DNA from: Caldifarciminota bacterium
GTDB taxonomy: Bacteria > Hydrothermota > 32-111 > QNBC01
DNA length: 7,543 nucleotides
NCBI GenBank assembly: GCA_023132105.1
Contig: JAGLYS010000356.1
Span: 1 to 7,543 of the forward strand
Direction of reading: 5' to 3'
Shown in pieces: positions 1-6,715 of the stretch. Below the pieces are notes generated by a model that was not told the origin of the DNA, made no database searches, and saw only the letters and a program-made list of their open reading frames with translations. The position numbers and the translations under genes are program-made. Numbering within the stretch: the stretch's first letter is position 1; each line of letters starts with the position of its first letter.

Positions 1-62
1 CAGGCAGGCGAAGCAATCTAAATTCACTCTTATAGGATTGCTTCACTTCCTTCGCAATGACA
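1..62. repeat. Dispersed-type palindromic repeat unit (gaagcaatc / gattgcttc)
   Basis: GAAGCAATC at 10-18 pairs perfectly with GATTGCTTC at 36-44 (9 bp, 17-base loop). A second, smaller inverted pair, ATTGC (37-41) with GCAAT (54-58), lies in the right half, which runs to TTCGCAATGACA at 51-62. From memory, this right half resembles a short repeat scattered through intergenic DNA of many environmental bacterial genomes; copy number here cannot be tested. The first eight bases (CAGGCAGG) look like the right arm of the element at 191-220, so the unit may be cut by the window edge. No open reading frame or promoter is seen. Confidence 0.6.
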
Positions 63-73
63 TAGCTGTTTTG

Positions 74-112
74 TAAATCGTAAACCGTTAATCGTAGGGG
101 CAGGCCTACCCC
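74..112. repeat. Short direct repeat plus GC-rich inverted repeat
   Basis: TAAATCGTA (74-82) and TTAATCGTA (88-96) are near-identical direct repeats 14 bases apart. They run into a GC-rich block in which GTAGG (94-98) pairs with CCTAC (105-109), or alternatively GGGG (97-100) pairs with CCCC (109-112). The GC content contrasts sharply with the AT-rich coding DNA nearby. It looks like a remnant of another dispersed intergenic repeat family and no function is evident. Confidence 0.4.
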
Positions 113-130
113 AATCACTTGTCTTTTCCC

Positions 131-159
131 TGTCATCCTGAATTTATTTCAGGATCTCA
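131..159. repeat. Small hairpin repeat (atcctgaa / ttcaggat)
   Basis: ATCCTGAA (135-142) and TTCAGGAT (148-155) form a perfect 8-bp stem around a 5-base loop, preceded by TGTC and followed by CTC. The TGTCATCCTGAA...TTCAGGATCTC arrangement matches a repeat commonly seen between genes in many bacterial genomes (recollection, not a search). It lies about 97 bases past the last gene of the operon. It lacks a T-run on either strand, so it is not called a terminator, though it could protect the 3' end of the transcript. Confidence 0.6.
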
Positions 160-175
160 TCTTCCCCTATTTCTT

Positions 176-240
176 CCTCGCCCTTGATGGCCTGCCTGCC
201 GAAGCCTTGGCGTAGGCAGGGAGAGGACTAAGGTGAGGGT
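176..240. repeat. Composite repeat: hairpin element split by a 30-bp palindromic insert
   Basis: The outer unit has left arm CCTCGCCC (176-183), loop TTGAT (184-188) and GG (189-190). It resumes with GAGAGG (221-226) and a tail ending AAGGTGAGGGTGA (230-242). Rejoining 190 to 221 restores GGGAGAGG, which pairs with the left arm at 7 of 8 positions. This is the familiar CCTC-CCC...GGGAGAGG...GGTGAGGG type of intergenic repeat. The intervening 191-220 segment is a separate palindrome (listed next), so the outer unit appears interrupted. It lies immediately after the stop of the LolA-like gene. Confidence 0.6.
191..220. mobile_element. 30-bp palindromic element, nested insertion
   Basis: CCTGCCT (191-197) pairs with AGGCAGG (214-220). 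Inside, GCC (198-200) can pair with GGC (209-211) with a two-base bulge, around GAAGCCTT. It sits between TTGATGG and GAGAGG, which read as one continuous repeat when the 30 bp are removed. That suggests a precise insertion, with ambiguity of up to two bases because of the GG at the junction. CAGGCAGG at positions 1-8 may be part of a second copy. How it moves is unknown. It is too short to encode anything and would have to be mobilised in trans or spread by replication slippage or recombination. Confidence 0.5.
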
Positions 241-251
241 GATTATCTATT

Positions 252-986
252 CTAACTCTTTCTTCTCAAATACGCCTTTGTAAACATTCTTCCTGGAAGC
301 TGTTTCCCTATCTTAATATCGTTCAAATACATTTCGGTAGATGAATTACCCCTAATTTTATCCTCTATCAGCATATATCCGGGAATATATATTCCTCCGT
401 ATATTTTATAATTTTCAAACTTCATTGTTTTCAGCAATTTTCCACTCTTAGCTATAAGATCCATTTTCAATATAAGTTTATTGGATTTATCGATATACAA
501 TTTCCTTCTATAATAGGATGTTTTTTTGACATTTGCAGTAAGATCAAGAACATACATATCAACATCTTGATTTGTCGTATCGAATTCGGCATCATATATT
601 TCACTTAATTTATTATTCGAAGAAGCATCTTCATATGACATATCACTCCCCAGCATACTCTGTTTTAGCATATGTCCTGAAATCCTTATAACATCATCAG
701 CAGCAGGAAGATATATCCACATCTCGTCTTTTAATTTTAAATATCGTGTTCCTTTCTCCTCCGGAGGATAAGAAACTTCGATATAAGTGCTTATCGTATC
801 TCTCAGGTACACATTCATCTTTTTCTGAAGTTTTTCACCTTCGAATGTGATATTCATAACGGATTTATAAACAATCGACTGATAAAATTGTTTATTGTCT
901 ATCTCTTTAAGTAATTTATCAGGTGTAATTGCATTGGCAATGAACGGGAATAAAAATATTACAATTAAAATTATATATTTTTTCAT
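252..986 (-). CDS. LolA-like periplasmic carrier (outer membrane lipoprotein-sorting protein family)
   Basis: A 244-residue secreted protein of the LolA_like family (PF17131 type). Residues 1-19 are a signal peptide (MKK, hydrophobic core, cleavage after IANA), and no lipobox cysteine is present, so the mature protein should be soluble in the periplasm. The diagnostic core runs from about residue 78 to 122: KGTRYLKLKDEMWIYLP, then RISGHMLKQSMLGSDMSYED. The rest is beta-rich, with YRRKLYIDKSNKLILKMDL near 159-177, matching a half-barrel that shields acyl chains. The start is ATG at 986 with GAGAGGT upstream, overlapping the stop of the preceding permease gene; the gap is 5 bases. In this family the partner is an ABC or MMPL exporter, and here it directly follows the ABC genes. 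It probably accepts a lipoprotein or lipid from the permease pair. It is not classical LolA by sequence, and the cargo is unknown. Confidence 0.85.
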   Translation of the reverse strand: MKKYIILIVIFLFPFIANAITPDKLLKEIDNKQFYQSIVYKSVMNITFEGEKLQKKMNVYLRDTISTYIEVSYPPEEKGTRYLKLKDEMWIYLPAADDVIRISGHMLKQSMLGSDMSYEDASSNNKLSEIYDAEFDTTNQDVDMYVLDLTANVKKTSYYRRKLYIDKSNKLILKMDLIAKSGKLLKTMKFENYKIYGGIYIPGYMLIEDKIRGNSSTEMYLNDIKIGKQLPGRMFTKAYLRRKS

Positions 987-991
987 ATTAT

Positions 992-2188
992 CTACCTCTC
1001 TAACAGATCTACTGCTTCTTTGTTTACCCCCGATTTTACAGGGAGGTATGTAATCATTGTTGTTAAAATAATTCCTGCTGCAAACATAAATATAAGTACG
1101 GGAATACTGAATTCTCCATAAAGGTGCGATTGAATCATAAAATCCATGTCTCCCATATCAGGTATAACGATTCCTTTGATTGATAAATTGTAACTTGCAA
1201 TTCCGCCTAAAATGATTCCGAGAAAGCTCCCTGCTACTCCAAGATAAAAAGCTTCCGTCATAAACAGCTTTTCAACCTTAAGATTATCCATACCCATCGC
1301 CTTTAGCATTCCAATCTCTCTCTTTCTCTCATTTACTATCATAAGCATTGTATTTATGATTATCATTCCTCCGAGTAAAATAATCCCAAAACTTATAACC
1401 CTATATATTGAGAGAGCCAATTTAAACCAGAAGTAAAGCTGACCGCTTTTATCGACAGGTACGGCTTTATATTCTTCCGGAAGATCCTTGCTTATTGTTT
1501 TTGTTACATTATGATAATCATTGTTTGTCATTATAACAATTTCTGTAATTTTATTGTAAGCTCTTGTAAGGATTTGAGCGTTTTTATATGAGGTAAATAT
1601 TAACTTTGAATTGAAATATGCCCCGTCGAGGTCAAATATACCGCTTATTACTAATTTTATTGCATTAAGAGAGGAAAATCTGTCTGAGCTAACGATAAGA
1701 ATCGTATCCCCTGTTTTTACATTTAATTTATTGGAAAGCGTAATGCCGATAATACATGTGTTTTTATTATCAATATACTCGCCTTCCTTGAGGGAACGCC
1801 TTAGTTTGAGTATTTCCTCATCCACTTTTATATCGATGCCAAAAAGGAGTGCTTGTTTGGAATCTTCTCCATATCCTATAAGAACAGGTACTTTAATTCT
1901 TTTCGATACGGATTTCACCCCCTCGATTTCCGATATTTCGTCGGCAAGAGATTCGGGGACAGTATATTTTATGGGAAAATAATCCTCTTTGTCGAAAAAT
2001 TTGGTATTTGCCACCCGGATATTACCATACTGAAAATTAATATAATTTTCCATATATGAACTAATAATACCATTGATGAAACTCAACATTATTACTGCAA
2101 ACATTACTGCAATAGTTATTGAAAATAAAGCAACAATTGTTCTTGCCTTATTTCTAAACAGATTTCTTAAAGCCATTTTATTAATCAT
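992..2188 (-). CDS. FtsX/LolC/E-type ABC transporter permease (second of pair)
   Basis: A 398-residue inner-membrane permease of the MacB/LolC/E type. TM1 is at about 17-40, followed by a large periplasmic domain (about 41-260, MacB_PCD-like). The C-terminal FtsX domain has three helices at about 264-286, 312-336 and 360-383. After TM2 comes NERKREIGMLKAMGM (286-300), the conserved cytoplasmic coupling segment that contacts the ATPase. The N-terminus NKMALRNLFRNKART is the usual amphipathic lead-in. It starts at ATG 2188, one base after the TAA of the upstream permease, with GAGGG as ribosome site inside that gene's last codons, so translation is probably coupled. The C-terminus (YLPVKSGVNKEAVDLLER) diverges from the usual P-A-R-R-A pattern seen in the partner, so the two subunits are a heterodimer, as LolC and LolE are. 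Substrate cannot be read from sequence. Confidence 0.9.
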   Translation of the reverse strand: MINKMALRNLFRNKARTIVALFSITIAVMFAVIMLSFINGIISSYMENYINFQYGNIRVANTKFFDKEDYFPIKYTVPESLADEISEIEGVKSVSKRIKVPVLIGYGEDSKQALLFGIDIKVDEEILKLRRSLKEGEYIDNKNTCIIGITLSNKLNVKTGDTILIVSSDRFSSLNAIKLVISGIFDLDGAYFNSKLIFTSYKNAQILTRAYNKITEIVIMTNNDYHNVTKTISKDLPEEYKAVPVDKSGQLYFWFKLALSIYRVISFGIILLGGMIIINTMLMIVNERKREIGMLKAMGMDNLKVEKLFMTEAFYLGVAGSFLGIILGGIASYNLSIKGIVIPDMGDMDFMIQSHLYGEFSIPVLIFMFAAGIILTTMITYLPVKSGVNKEAVDLLER

Positions 2189-2189
2189 A

Positions 2190-3398
2190 TTAATCCCTCA
2201 GTGTTTTAACGGGTTCAAGTCTTGCAGCCCTTCTTGCAGGATAATAACTCGCAAGAACTGCAATAATAACACCTAAGATAAGGGCAGGTATGATGAATTC
2301 AAAACCCCATAAGCTTTTAACAACCCCCTGAACAGGATATCCGATATCCATATCACCATACACTGATATATCAAATCCCTTAATCACAAAAGGTAAATTA
2401 ATAAGAAATCCGAATGCAATGCCTGCTACACTACCTACAAAACCGATAATCCCCCCTTCAATCGAGAAGAGCAATTCAATCTGTCTCCTTGACATACCCA
2501 TTGCCTTTAACATTCCGATTTCTCTCTTTCTTTCGAACATACCGAGTAAAATCGTATTGAATATACCTACCGTTGCAACAATTACAATCATAAAAATAAG
2601 TATTGAACTAAAACCACTCTTCATCTTATCGAGATTTAGGAAATCTTCCGACAAATCTTCCCATGTATAAGCGGAGACACCGGTAAATGTCTCATTTATT
2701 TTTATTTTTTCAGTATTATATTTTTTTGTTTTAATAGATATACCGGATATAAGTCCATTAGCTGACATAAATTCCTGTGCTTTTGCAAGTGGCATAAAAA
2801 TCGATAACCTGTCTATATTCGGATTTCCCGTGGATATTATACCTCCTACATTAAGATCGAATGCGTCGAAATTCCCATCTCTGTTTTTAAATATCAATGT
2901 AAACACATCTCCCAATTTCAAGTTGAGTGAATGAGCAATCCGTCCTCCGATAACTACCTCGTTATCGTTACATTGATCAATCCATACCCCCTCTACAATA
3001 TCATTACTATAATGAAAAACAGAGTTTGCTTTATCAGTTTCGACCCCCCGAATAACAGTTTTGGCACTAACATCACTCGTAATTATACTTGCAATGAATT
3101 GCATATCCGGTGAACAATATTCATATTGCTTTGATATATCAGTGTATTTTGTATATTCGAAGTATGTCTCGGGGAGAGGGACTGCATCATCGAGATTATA
3201 ATCATTTCCCATTACCTTTATTTTGCCTATATCTTTGTCTATAATATTTTTAACGGATGTATTATAAAATCCCGTAAGTAAAGAGTTCATAAAAACATAC
3301 AGACCGATACCAAAAGCATATGCAATGATTGTTATCATTGTTCTATTCCTTGCCCGGAATATGTTTTTGAAAGCTAATGTAAATAATCTTTTAATCAT
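2190..3398 (-). CDS. FtsX/LolC/E-type ABC transporter permease (first of pair)
   Basis: A 402-residue inner-membrane permease with the MacB/LolC/E layout: TM1 about 20-42, periplasmic domain about 43-260, then helices at about 263-287, 313-335 and 366-388. The coupling segment ERKREIGMLKAMGMSRRQ (289-306) follows TM2. The C-terminus SYYPARRAARLEPVKTLR (384-401) is the typical family ending. The periplasmic domain carries the usual E-V-V-I-G-G-R-I-A (147-155) and L-K-L-G-D (160-164) motifs. Its ATG overlaps the TGA of the ATPase gene as ATGA (3395-3398), the standard sign of coupled translation. The preceding GGATGAGAG is only a modest ribosome site, which fits re-initiation. With the ATPase and the second permease it should form an ABC exporter or extractor that moves a membrane-embedded substrate toward the periplasm; LolCDE and MacB are the best-known relatives. 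Confidence 0.9.
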   Translation of the reverse strand: MIKRLFTLAFKNIFRARNRTMITIIAYAFGIGLYVFMNSLLTGFYNTSVKNIIDKDIGKIKVMGNDYNLDDAVPLPETYFEYTKYTDISKQYEYCSPDMQFIASIITSDVSAKTVIRGVETDKANSVFHYSNDIVEGVWIDQCNDNEVVIGGRIAHSLNLKLGDVFTLIFKNRDGNFDAFDLNVGGIISTGNPNIDRLSIFMPLAKAQEFMSANGLISGISIKTKKYNTEKIKINETFTGVSAYTWEDLSEDFLNLDKMKSGFSSILIFMIVIVATVGIFNTILLGMFERKREIGMLKAMGMSRRQIELLFSIEGGIIGFVGSVAGIAFGFLINLPFVIKGFDISVYGDMDIGYPVQGVVKSLWGFEFIIPALILGVIIAVLASYYPARRAARLEPVKTLRD

Positions 3399-4066
3399 TT
3401 TCTCTCATCCGTTTCGATTTTTCCATCTTTTAGCTTGATTAGTCTCTTTGCAAAACTCATAACAAGCGGGTCATGTGTCGAAAAAACAAATGTTACATTA
3501 TACTTTTCATTCATCTCTTTCATTGCTTTCATTATCATTGTAGCATTCTCGGAATCAAGGTTTGCCGTAGGTTCATCCGCAAGAATCAGTTTCGGGGATT
3601 TCACAAGTGCTCTTGCAATCGACACCCTCTGTTGTTGCCCCCCTGACATTTCTCTTGGAAATCTTTTGGCAAGGTCTTTTATACCGACATCATCCAGAGC
3701 ATTCAAAATATCCTCTTTCTTATATTTTCTGTGTGCAAGCATAAGAGAAAGTTCCACATTCTCATAAGCCGTAAGAACAGGTATAAGATTATATGTCTGA
3801 AATATAAAGCCAATATTAGTGCGCCTAATGTTCGAAAGATCTGACATGGAAAGTTTCGAGACATCCCTTTCCTTAAAATAGTAATCACCTGATGTTGCTA
3901 TGTCCAGACATCCTAAAATGTTCAGCAATGTTGTTTTCCCGGAGCCGGATGGTCCGTGAATGGTGAGAAATTCACCTTCTTCAATATTTATCGACACATT
4001 ATCAAGTGCATGGACCTCTATTTTTCCCGGATTGTATGTTTTCTTTAAATTTTCTAACTTTATCAT
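3395..4066 (-). CDS. LolD/MacB-type ABC transporter ATP-binding protein
   Basis: A complete 223-residue ABC ATPase that powers the two adjacent permeases from the cytoplasm. All nucleotide-binding motifs are intact: Walker A GPSGSGKT (38-45), Q-loop Q90 in FIFQTYNLIP, signature SGGQQQR (141-147), Walker B LILADEPT (160-167) with catalytic E165, D-loop NLDS (169-172) and H-loop H198 in STHD. Length and the FQTYNLIPVLTAYENVEL segment are typical of the LolD/MacB/FtsE branch. The start is ATG at 4066 with the strong site GAGGTGA three bases upstream. That site overlaps the TGA of the barrel gene, leaving an 8-base gap. The gene ends in an ATGA overlap with the first permease. LolD, MacB and generic MacB-like ATPases cannot be separated by sequence alone; the adjacent LolA-like gene favours a Lol-like role. 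Confidence 0.93.
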   Translation of the reverse strand: MIKLENLKKTYNPGKIEVHALDNVSINIEEGEFLTIHGPSGSGKTTLLNILGCLDIATSGDYYFKERDVSKLSMSDLSNIRRTNIGFIFQTYNLIPVLTAYENVELSLMLAHRKYKKEDILNALDDVGIKDLAKRFPREMSGGQQQRVSIARALVKSPKLILADEPTANLDSENATMIMKAMKEMNEKYNVTFVFSTHDPLVMSFAKRLIKLKDGKIETDERK

Positions 4067-4074
4067 ATATCACC

Positions 4075-5103
4075 TCAAAATGAATATTGAAACATAATTG
4101 AACCTGTACAATTATAATCACCACTACCTAATCGACAATAACCTCCCATCAAAGTCGTATGGAGTATCTGTTTGCCCATCTTTAAAATAACACTTGTTAG
4201 TATTGATCCGTCGGATATGTTATACAGAGAGAATACACCTCCCGTATATGACAGATTGAATGGATATGATATTTCACAAGCTAACATATAATTACCATTT
4301 TCGATTTGCGGGAAATAAAATAATAAGTAATTTACATCACTCTTGTAAAGAAATTCGATATCCGTGTAAATTCCATTCCCAATTGGCATCGTATAATCAA
4401 CCATAGCCGAGCACATACAATCGAGTGAATCATAATCCAATCTGTTTGCATAAGTTTGTATTTCTCCGTTTAAACCGAATACCCAATCCATATTCGCAGA
4501 TATACAGAAGACATACCTGTCAAAAACACTAAAATCTATTCTGTATCTGTTATACATCTGTATGAATTTTAGATTTAAATTCGAAATATTCAATTCTTCC
4601 TCAAAAACGGCACTGTTATCTTTAATATTATCCTTTCGCGGATTTATAAAAATCCCGGTTCTGAAACCAAACCAATTAACGGGAGGATATAACAGAATTG
4701 AAATACCATCCCTCCCCATAGATTCGGGTGTGTAAAAAATAGAATATATCTCCGGCATAAAGTTGTTGATCCTGAACATCCGTCCCGAGCTTGTTATAAA
4801 AAATTGTCTTCCTATCGTAATTTCAAGCAGATTAATATCCGCAGCGACATATAATCTGTTGAGAAGGAATTCAGCGGACGAACCACGACTGTTTGTAATA
4901 TACATATTTGCCTCGGTAAACATAACATAGTTTGCTATTTTATTTTTTATATTCAATTTACCATTAAGAAGATTATCCTGCCTCCAGTTTGAATTAGCAA
5001 AAGTAAGTGTATATACATCATTTACACCACCTCCCCATTCAATCGAGCCATATATCATAAAGGGGATCAAGACGATTAGTAGTATGAATTTTATAATTCT
5101 AAT
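4075..5103 (-). CDS. Predicted outer-membrane beta-barrel protein, unknown family; proposed ATT start
   Basis: I do not recognise the family. From the proposed ATT start at 5103 it is 342 residues. Residues 1-19 (MRIIKFILLIVLIPFMIYG) make a classic signal peptide: basic n-region, hydrophobic core, then a small residue before SIEWGGG. The mature part has many alternating hydrophobic/polar stretches rich in Tyr, Phe, Trp and Asn and no long hydrophobic helix. It ends GSIMFQYSF, a C-terminal beta-strand with terminal Phe, as recognised by the BAM machinery. Several Cys (for example DCMCSAM and GGYCRLGSGDYNC) could form disulfides. An in-frame TTG at 5070 or ATG at 5058 would cut into the signal peptide and lack ribosome sites. 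It overlaps the MuiA-like gene by one base and lies 8 bases before the ATPase gene, so it is probably the outer-membrane member of this transport operon. The barrel call is confident; the function is not known. Confidence 0.75.
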   Translation of the reverse strand: MRIIKFILLIVLIPFMIYGSIEWGGGVNDVYTLTFANSNWRQDNLLNGKLNIKNKIANYVMFTEANMYITNSRGSSAEFLLNRLYVAADINLLEITIGRQFFITSSGRMFRINNFMPEIYSIFYTPESMGRDGISILLYPPVNWFGFRTGIFINPRKDNIKDNSAVFEEELNISNLNLKFIQMYNRYRIDFSVFDRYVFCISANMDWVFGLNGEIQTYANRLDYDSLDCMCSAMVDYTMPIGNGIYTDIEFLYKSDVNYLLFYFPQIENGNYMLACEISYPFNLSYTGGVFSLYNISDGSILTSVILKMGKQILHTTLMGGYCRLGSGDYNCTGSIMFQYSF

Positions 5104-6694
5104 ATATACCTCCTACATTCATCCCTTTCGGAACTACGATTTTATATTCGACTGTAATATATTCCTTTGTTTTTGCCGGAATTTTGAGATTGAATTCCAC
5201 TATACCTTTATCATCAAGTTCATAACCCTTGGGAGAGATTTTCACATTTACAACCTTAATCTTTTTGTTCTTGCTCACGGGTATTCTATCTTCTATAGCC
5301 AATTCTACGGATCTATTATGCCTATTTGTTATGGTTGTTTTATACTTGTAGTAATATGAATCCGTTTTTGATAATACACCTCCCTTTCTAACATCTCTTT
5401 TTATAAGTTCCCTTTCTACATTTACATTTTTATCGACACCGCATTCGAGTGATGCCGTATCTTTTGGTATGACACTCGTCATATAACCTTTTCCGCTATA
5501 ATCATTAGCCCAATAAATATCCATATTACCGGGGAGGAAAGGATACTTTTTATTATTTAGAAAATCAATGTGGGCATACACATATTTGGACATTATCGGA
5601 GAAGCGAATAACGATAATTTCCCCTTCCCTTCTATAGCGGAAATAAATGTTGTTTTACTTGCATCAACGGAGGGAATCGATAATCTTCCCGGAATTGTAA
5701 AGAGAAAAGAATAGATACTCTGTTCTACATCCGATGTGGCAAAATGATCTTTTGTTTCATCTTCCATTTTCATAACAGGAGCAGCTGATTCCTGTGCCAC
5801 CCTTCCTGCCCTTAGCTTTCCCGAATATGCAGCTTTTGTTTTTACCGGATAGTATGGCTGGAGAAACCAGGGTGAAACATGAGTAGCATAAGATGGAATT
5901 TCCGGAGAGGATGTGGAAACCTTCATTTTTATATTATTCCAGTTCTCCCCTGTTTTCTGCTGTATTTTTGCCATATAATCGAGAGCATAATTTCCTTCGG
6001 CATCAAGGACTTTAAGTCTGTAATATGGTGTCCATGATGCACCGTTGATGATATAATTAATATTGACAGATCCTTTATTACTCCCTTTTTTCTTTATATA
6101 AATGATTAAATTTTTATATTTGTTTCTGCCTGAAGTAAATTGACTTATGTTATTTTTTAATACTTGAATTCTTTCACCTATGTCACCGATTTTGATTGCA
6201 GTGAAAAGAGAATCGTTTATAAGAGAATCGATACTATAGCTGAAAAATTTATAAGCACTCTTCCAGTCAAGCACGCTTGTTTTGGTTTTGGTGTTTGATG
6301 AAAGAGCGTCTCTCATCGTATTTAAAAAACCTCTTTTGGCTGAGATTGCTTTTATATGATTGTCATATTTTGATAGTTTTCTTTCTAATTTTTCCAGTTG
6401 TATTTTTAAGTTCTTAAGTGCTTCGCTTTCAATATCCTCTTCGTATATTGTTTTTATATCATATGAGTAAACGGTGATATTCGATGAAGATGTTATTCGA
6501 ATCGAATTGTCATTCAATTTGTAAGGCAATTTTTTTATCTCCAGTTTTGATGGAGCTTGTGTAGCTGAAATTATAACACTTCTTTGAATAAGTGCAGTAT
6601 TTCTATATACGGTAACATCTGTAATTTTTGATTTAATGGCATATAGTTGAAATGATACAAACATTATCAGTGCTGAAAAAATTAGTTTTTTCAT
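5099..6694 (-). CDS. Secreted DUF4140/DUF4139 protein (mucoidy inhibitor MuiA-like)
   Basis: A 531-residue exported protein. Residues 1-19 are a signal peptide (MKKLIFSALIMFVSFQLYA) with no lipobox. Residues about 24-86 match the DUF4140 N-terminal domain (ITDVTVYRNTALIQRS). About 88-125 and 170-195 are charged, heptad-like and probably coiled coil. From about 208 to the end is DUF4139: INGASWTPYYRLKV (216-229), LDYMAKIQQKTGENW (238-252), STSSPEIPS (260-268), FLPGNMDIYW (386-395), and a terminal beta-rich part with EDRIPVSKNKKIKV (468-481). A low-complexity linker (about 287-312) separates the two halves of DUF4139, as is usual. Length and both ends look complete. The family is named for an effect on mucoid exopolysaccharide, but its biochemical role is not established. 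Start ATG 6694 has AGGAGG four bases upstream. It is the first gene of the operon, with its own probable promoter. Confidence 0.88.
   Translation of the reverse strand: MKKLIFSALIMFVSFQLYAIKSKITDVTVYRNTALIQRSVIISATQAPSKLEIKKLPYKLNDNSIRITSSSNITVYSYDIKTIYEEDIESEALKNLKIQLEKLERKLSKYDNHIKAISAKRGFLNTMRDALSSNTKTKTSVLDWKSAYKFFSYSIDSLINDSLFTAIKIGDIGERIQVLKNNISQFTSGRNKYKNLIIYIKKKGSNKGSVNINYIINGASWTPYYRLKVLDAEGNYALDYMAKIQQKTGENWNNIKMKVSTSSPEIPSYATHVSPWFLQPYYPVKTKAAYSGKLRAGRVAQESAAPVMKMEDETKDHFATSDVEQSIYSFLFTIPGRLSIPSVDASKTTFISAIEGKGKLSLFASPIMSKYVYAHIDFLNNKKYPFLPGNMDIYWANDYSGKGYMTSVIPKDTASLECGVDKNVNVERELIKRDVRKGGVLSKTDSYYYKYKTTITNRHNRSVELAIEDRIPVSKNKKIKVVNVKISPKGYELDDKGIVEFNLKIPAKTKEYITVEYKIVVPKGMNVGGIY
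5101..5114 (-). promoter_or_regulatory. Ribosome binding site deciding an ATT start
   Basis: On the minus strand AGGAGG (5114-5109) is followed by TATAT and then ATT (5103-5101). The spacing and context closely match those of the MuiA-like gene (AGGAGG-ATAT-ATG) and the ATPase gene (GAGGTGA-TAT-ATG). The site lies inside the last codons of the MuiA-like gene (V-G-G-I-Y-stop), and ATT shares its last base with the TAG stop. No other in-frame start downstream has a ribosome site, so this site is the main evidence for the proposed start of the barrel gene. Confidence 0.6.
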
Positions 6695-6715
6695 ATATCC
6701 TCCTGTGTTATTTTA

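Noticed and set aside
135..155. Hairpin as a rho-independent terminator for the operon
   Set aside because: The stem is good, but no T-run follows on the minus strand (GACAGGGAAAAG). It fits a dispersed repeat better.
1..251. CRISPR array or attachment site
   Set aside because: No evenly spaced identical repeats with unique spacers are present. The repeats are different palindromes, and there is no tRNA or integrase nearby.
1611..3767. Plus-strand open frames (for example 1611-1982, 2419-2670, 3435-3767)
   Set aside because: They lie wholly inside the permease and ATPase genes on the opposite strand, have no ribosome sites or recognisable domains, and look like shadows of the real frames.
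3703..3888. Minus-strand frame inside the ATPase gene
   Set aside because: It overlaps the ATPase between Walker A and the signature motif in another frame, and its translation has no family features.
5056..5070. TTG at 5070 or ATG at 5058 as start of the barrel gene
   Set aside because: Neither has a purine-rich ribosome site, and both remove most of an otherwise perfect signal peptide encoded just upstream in the same open frame.
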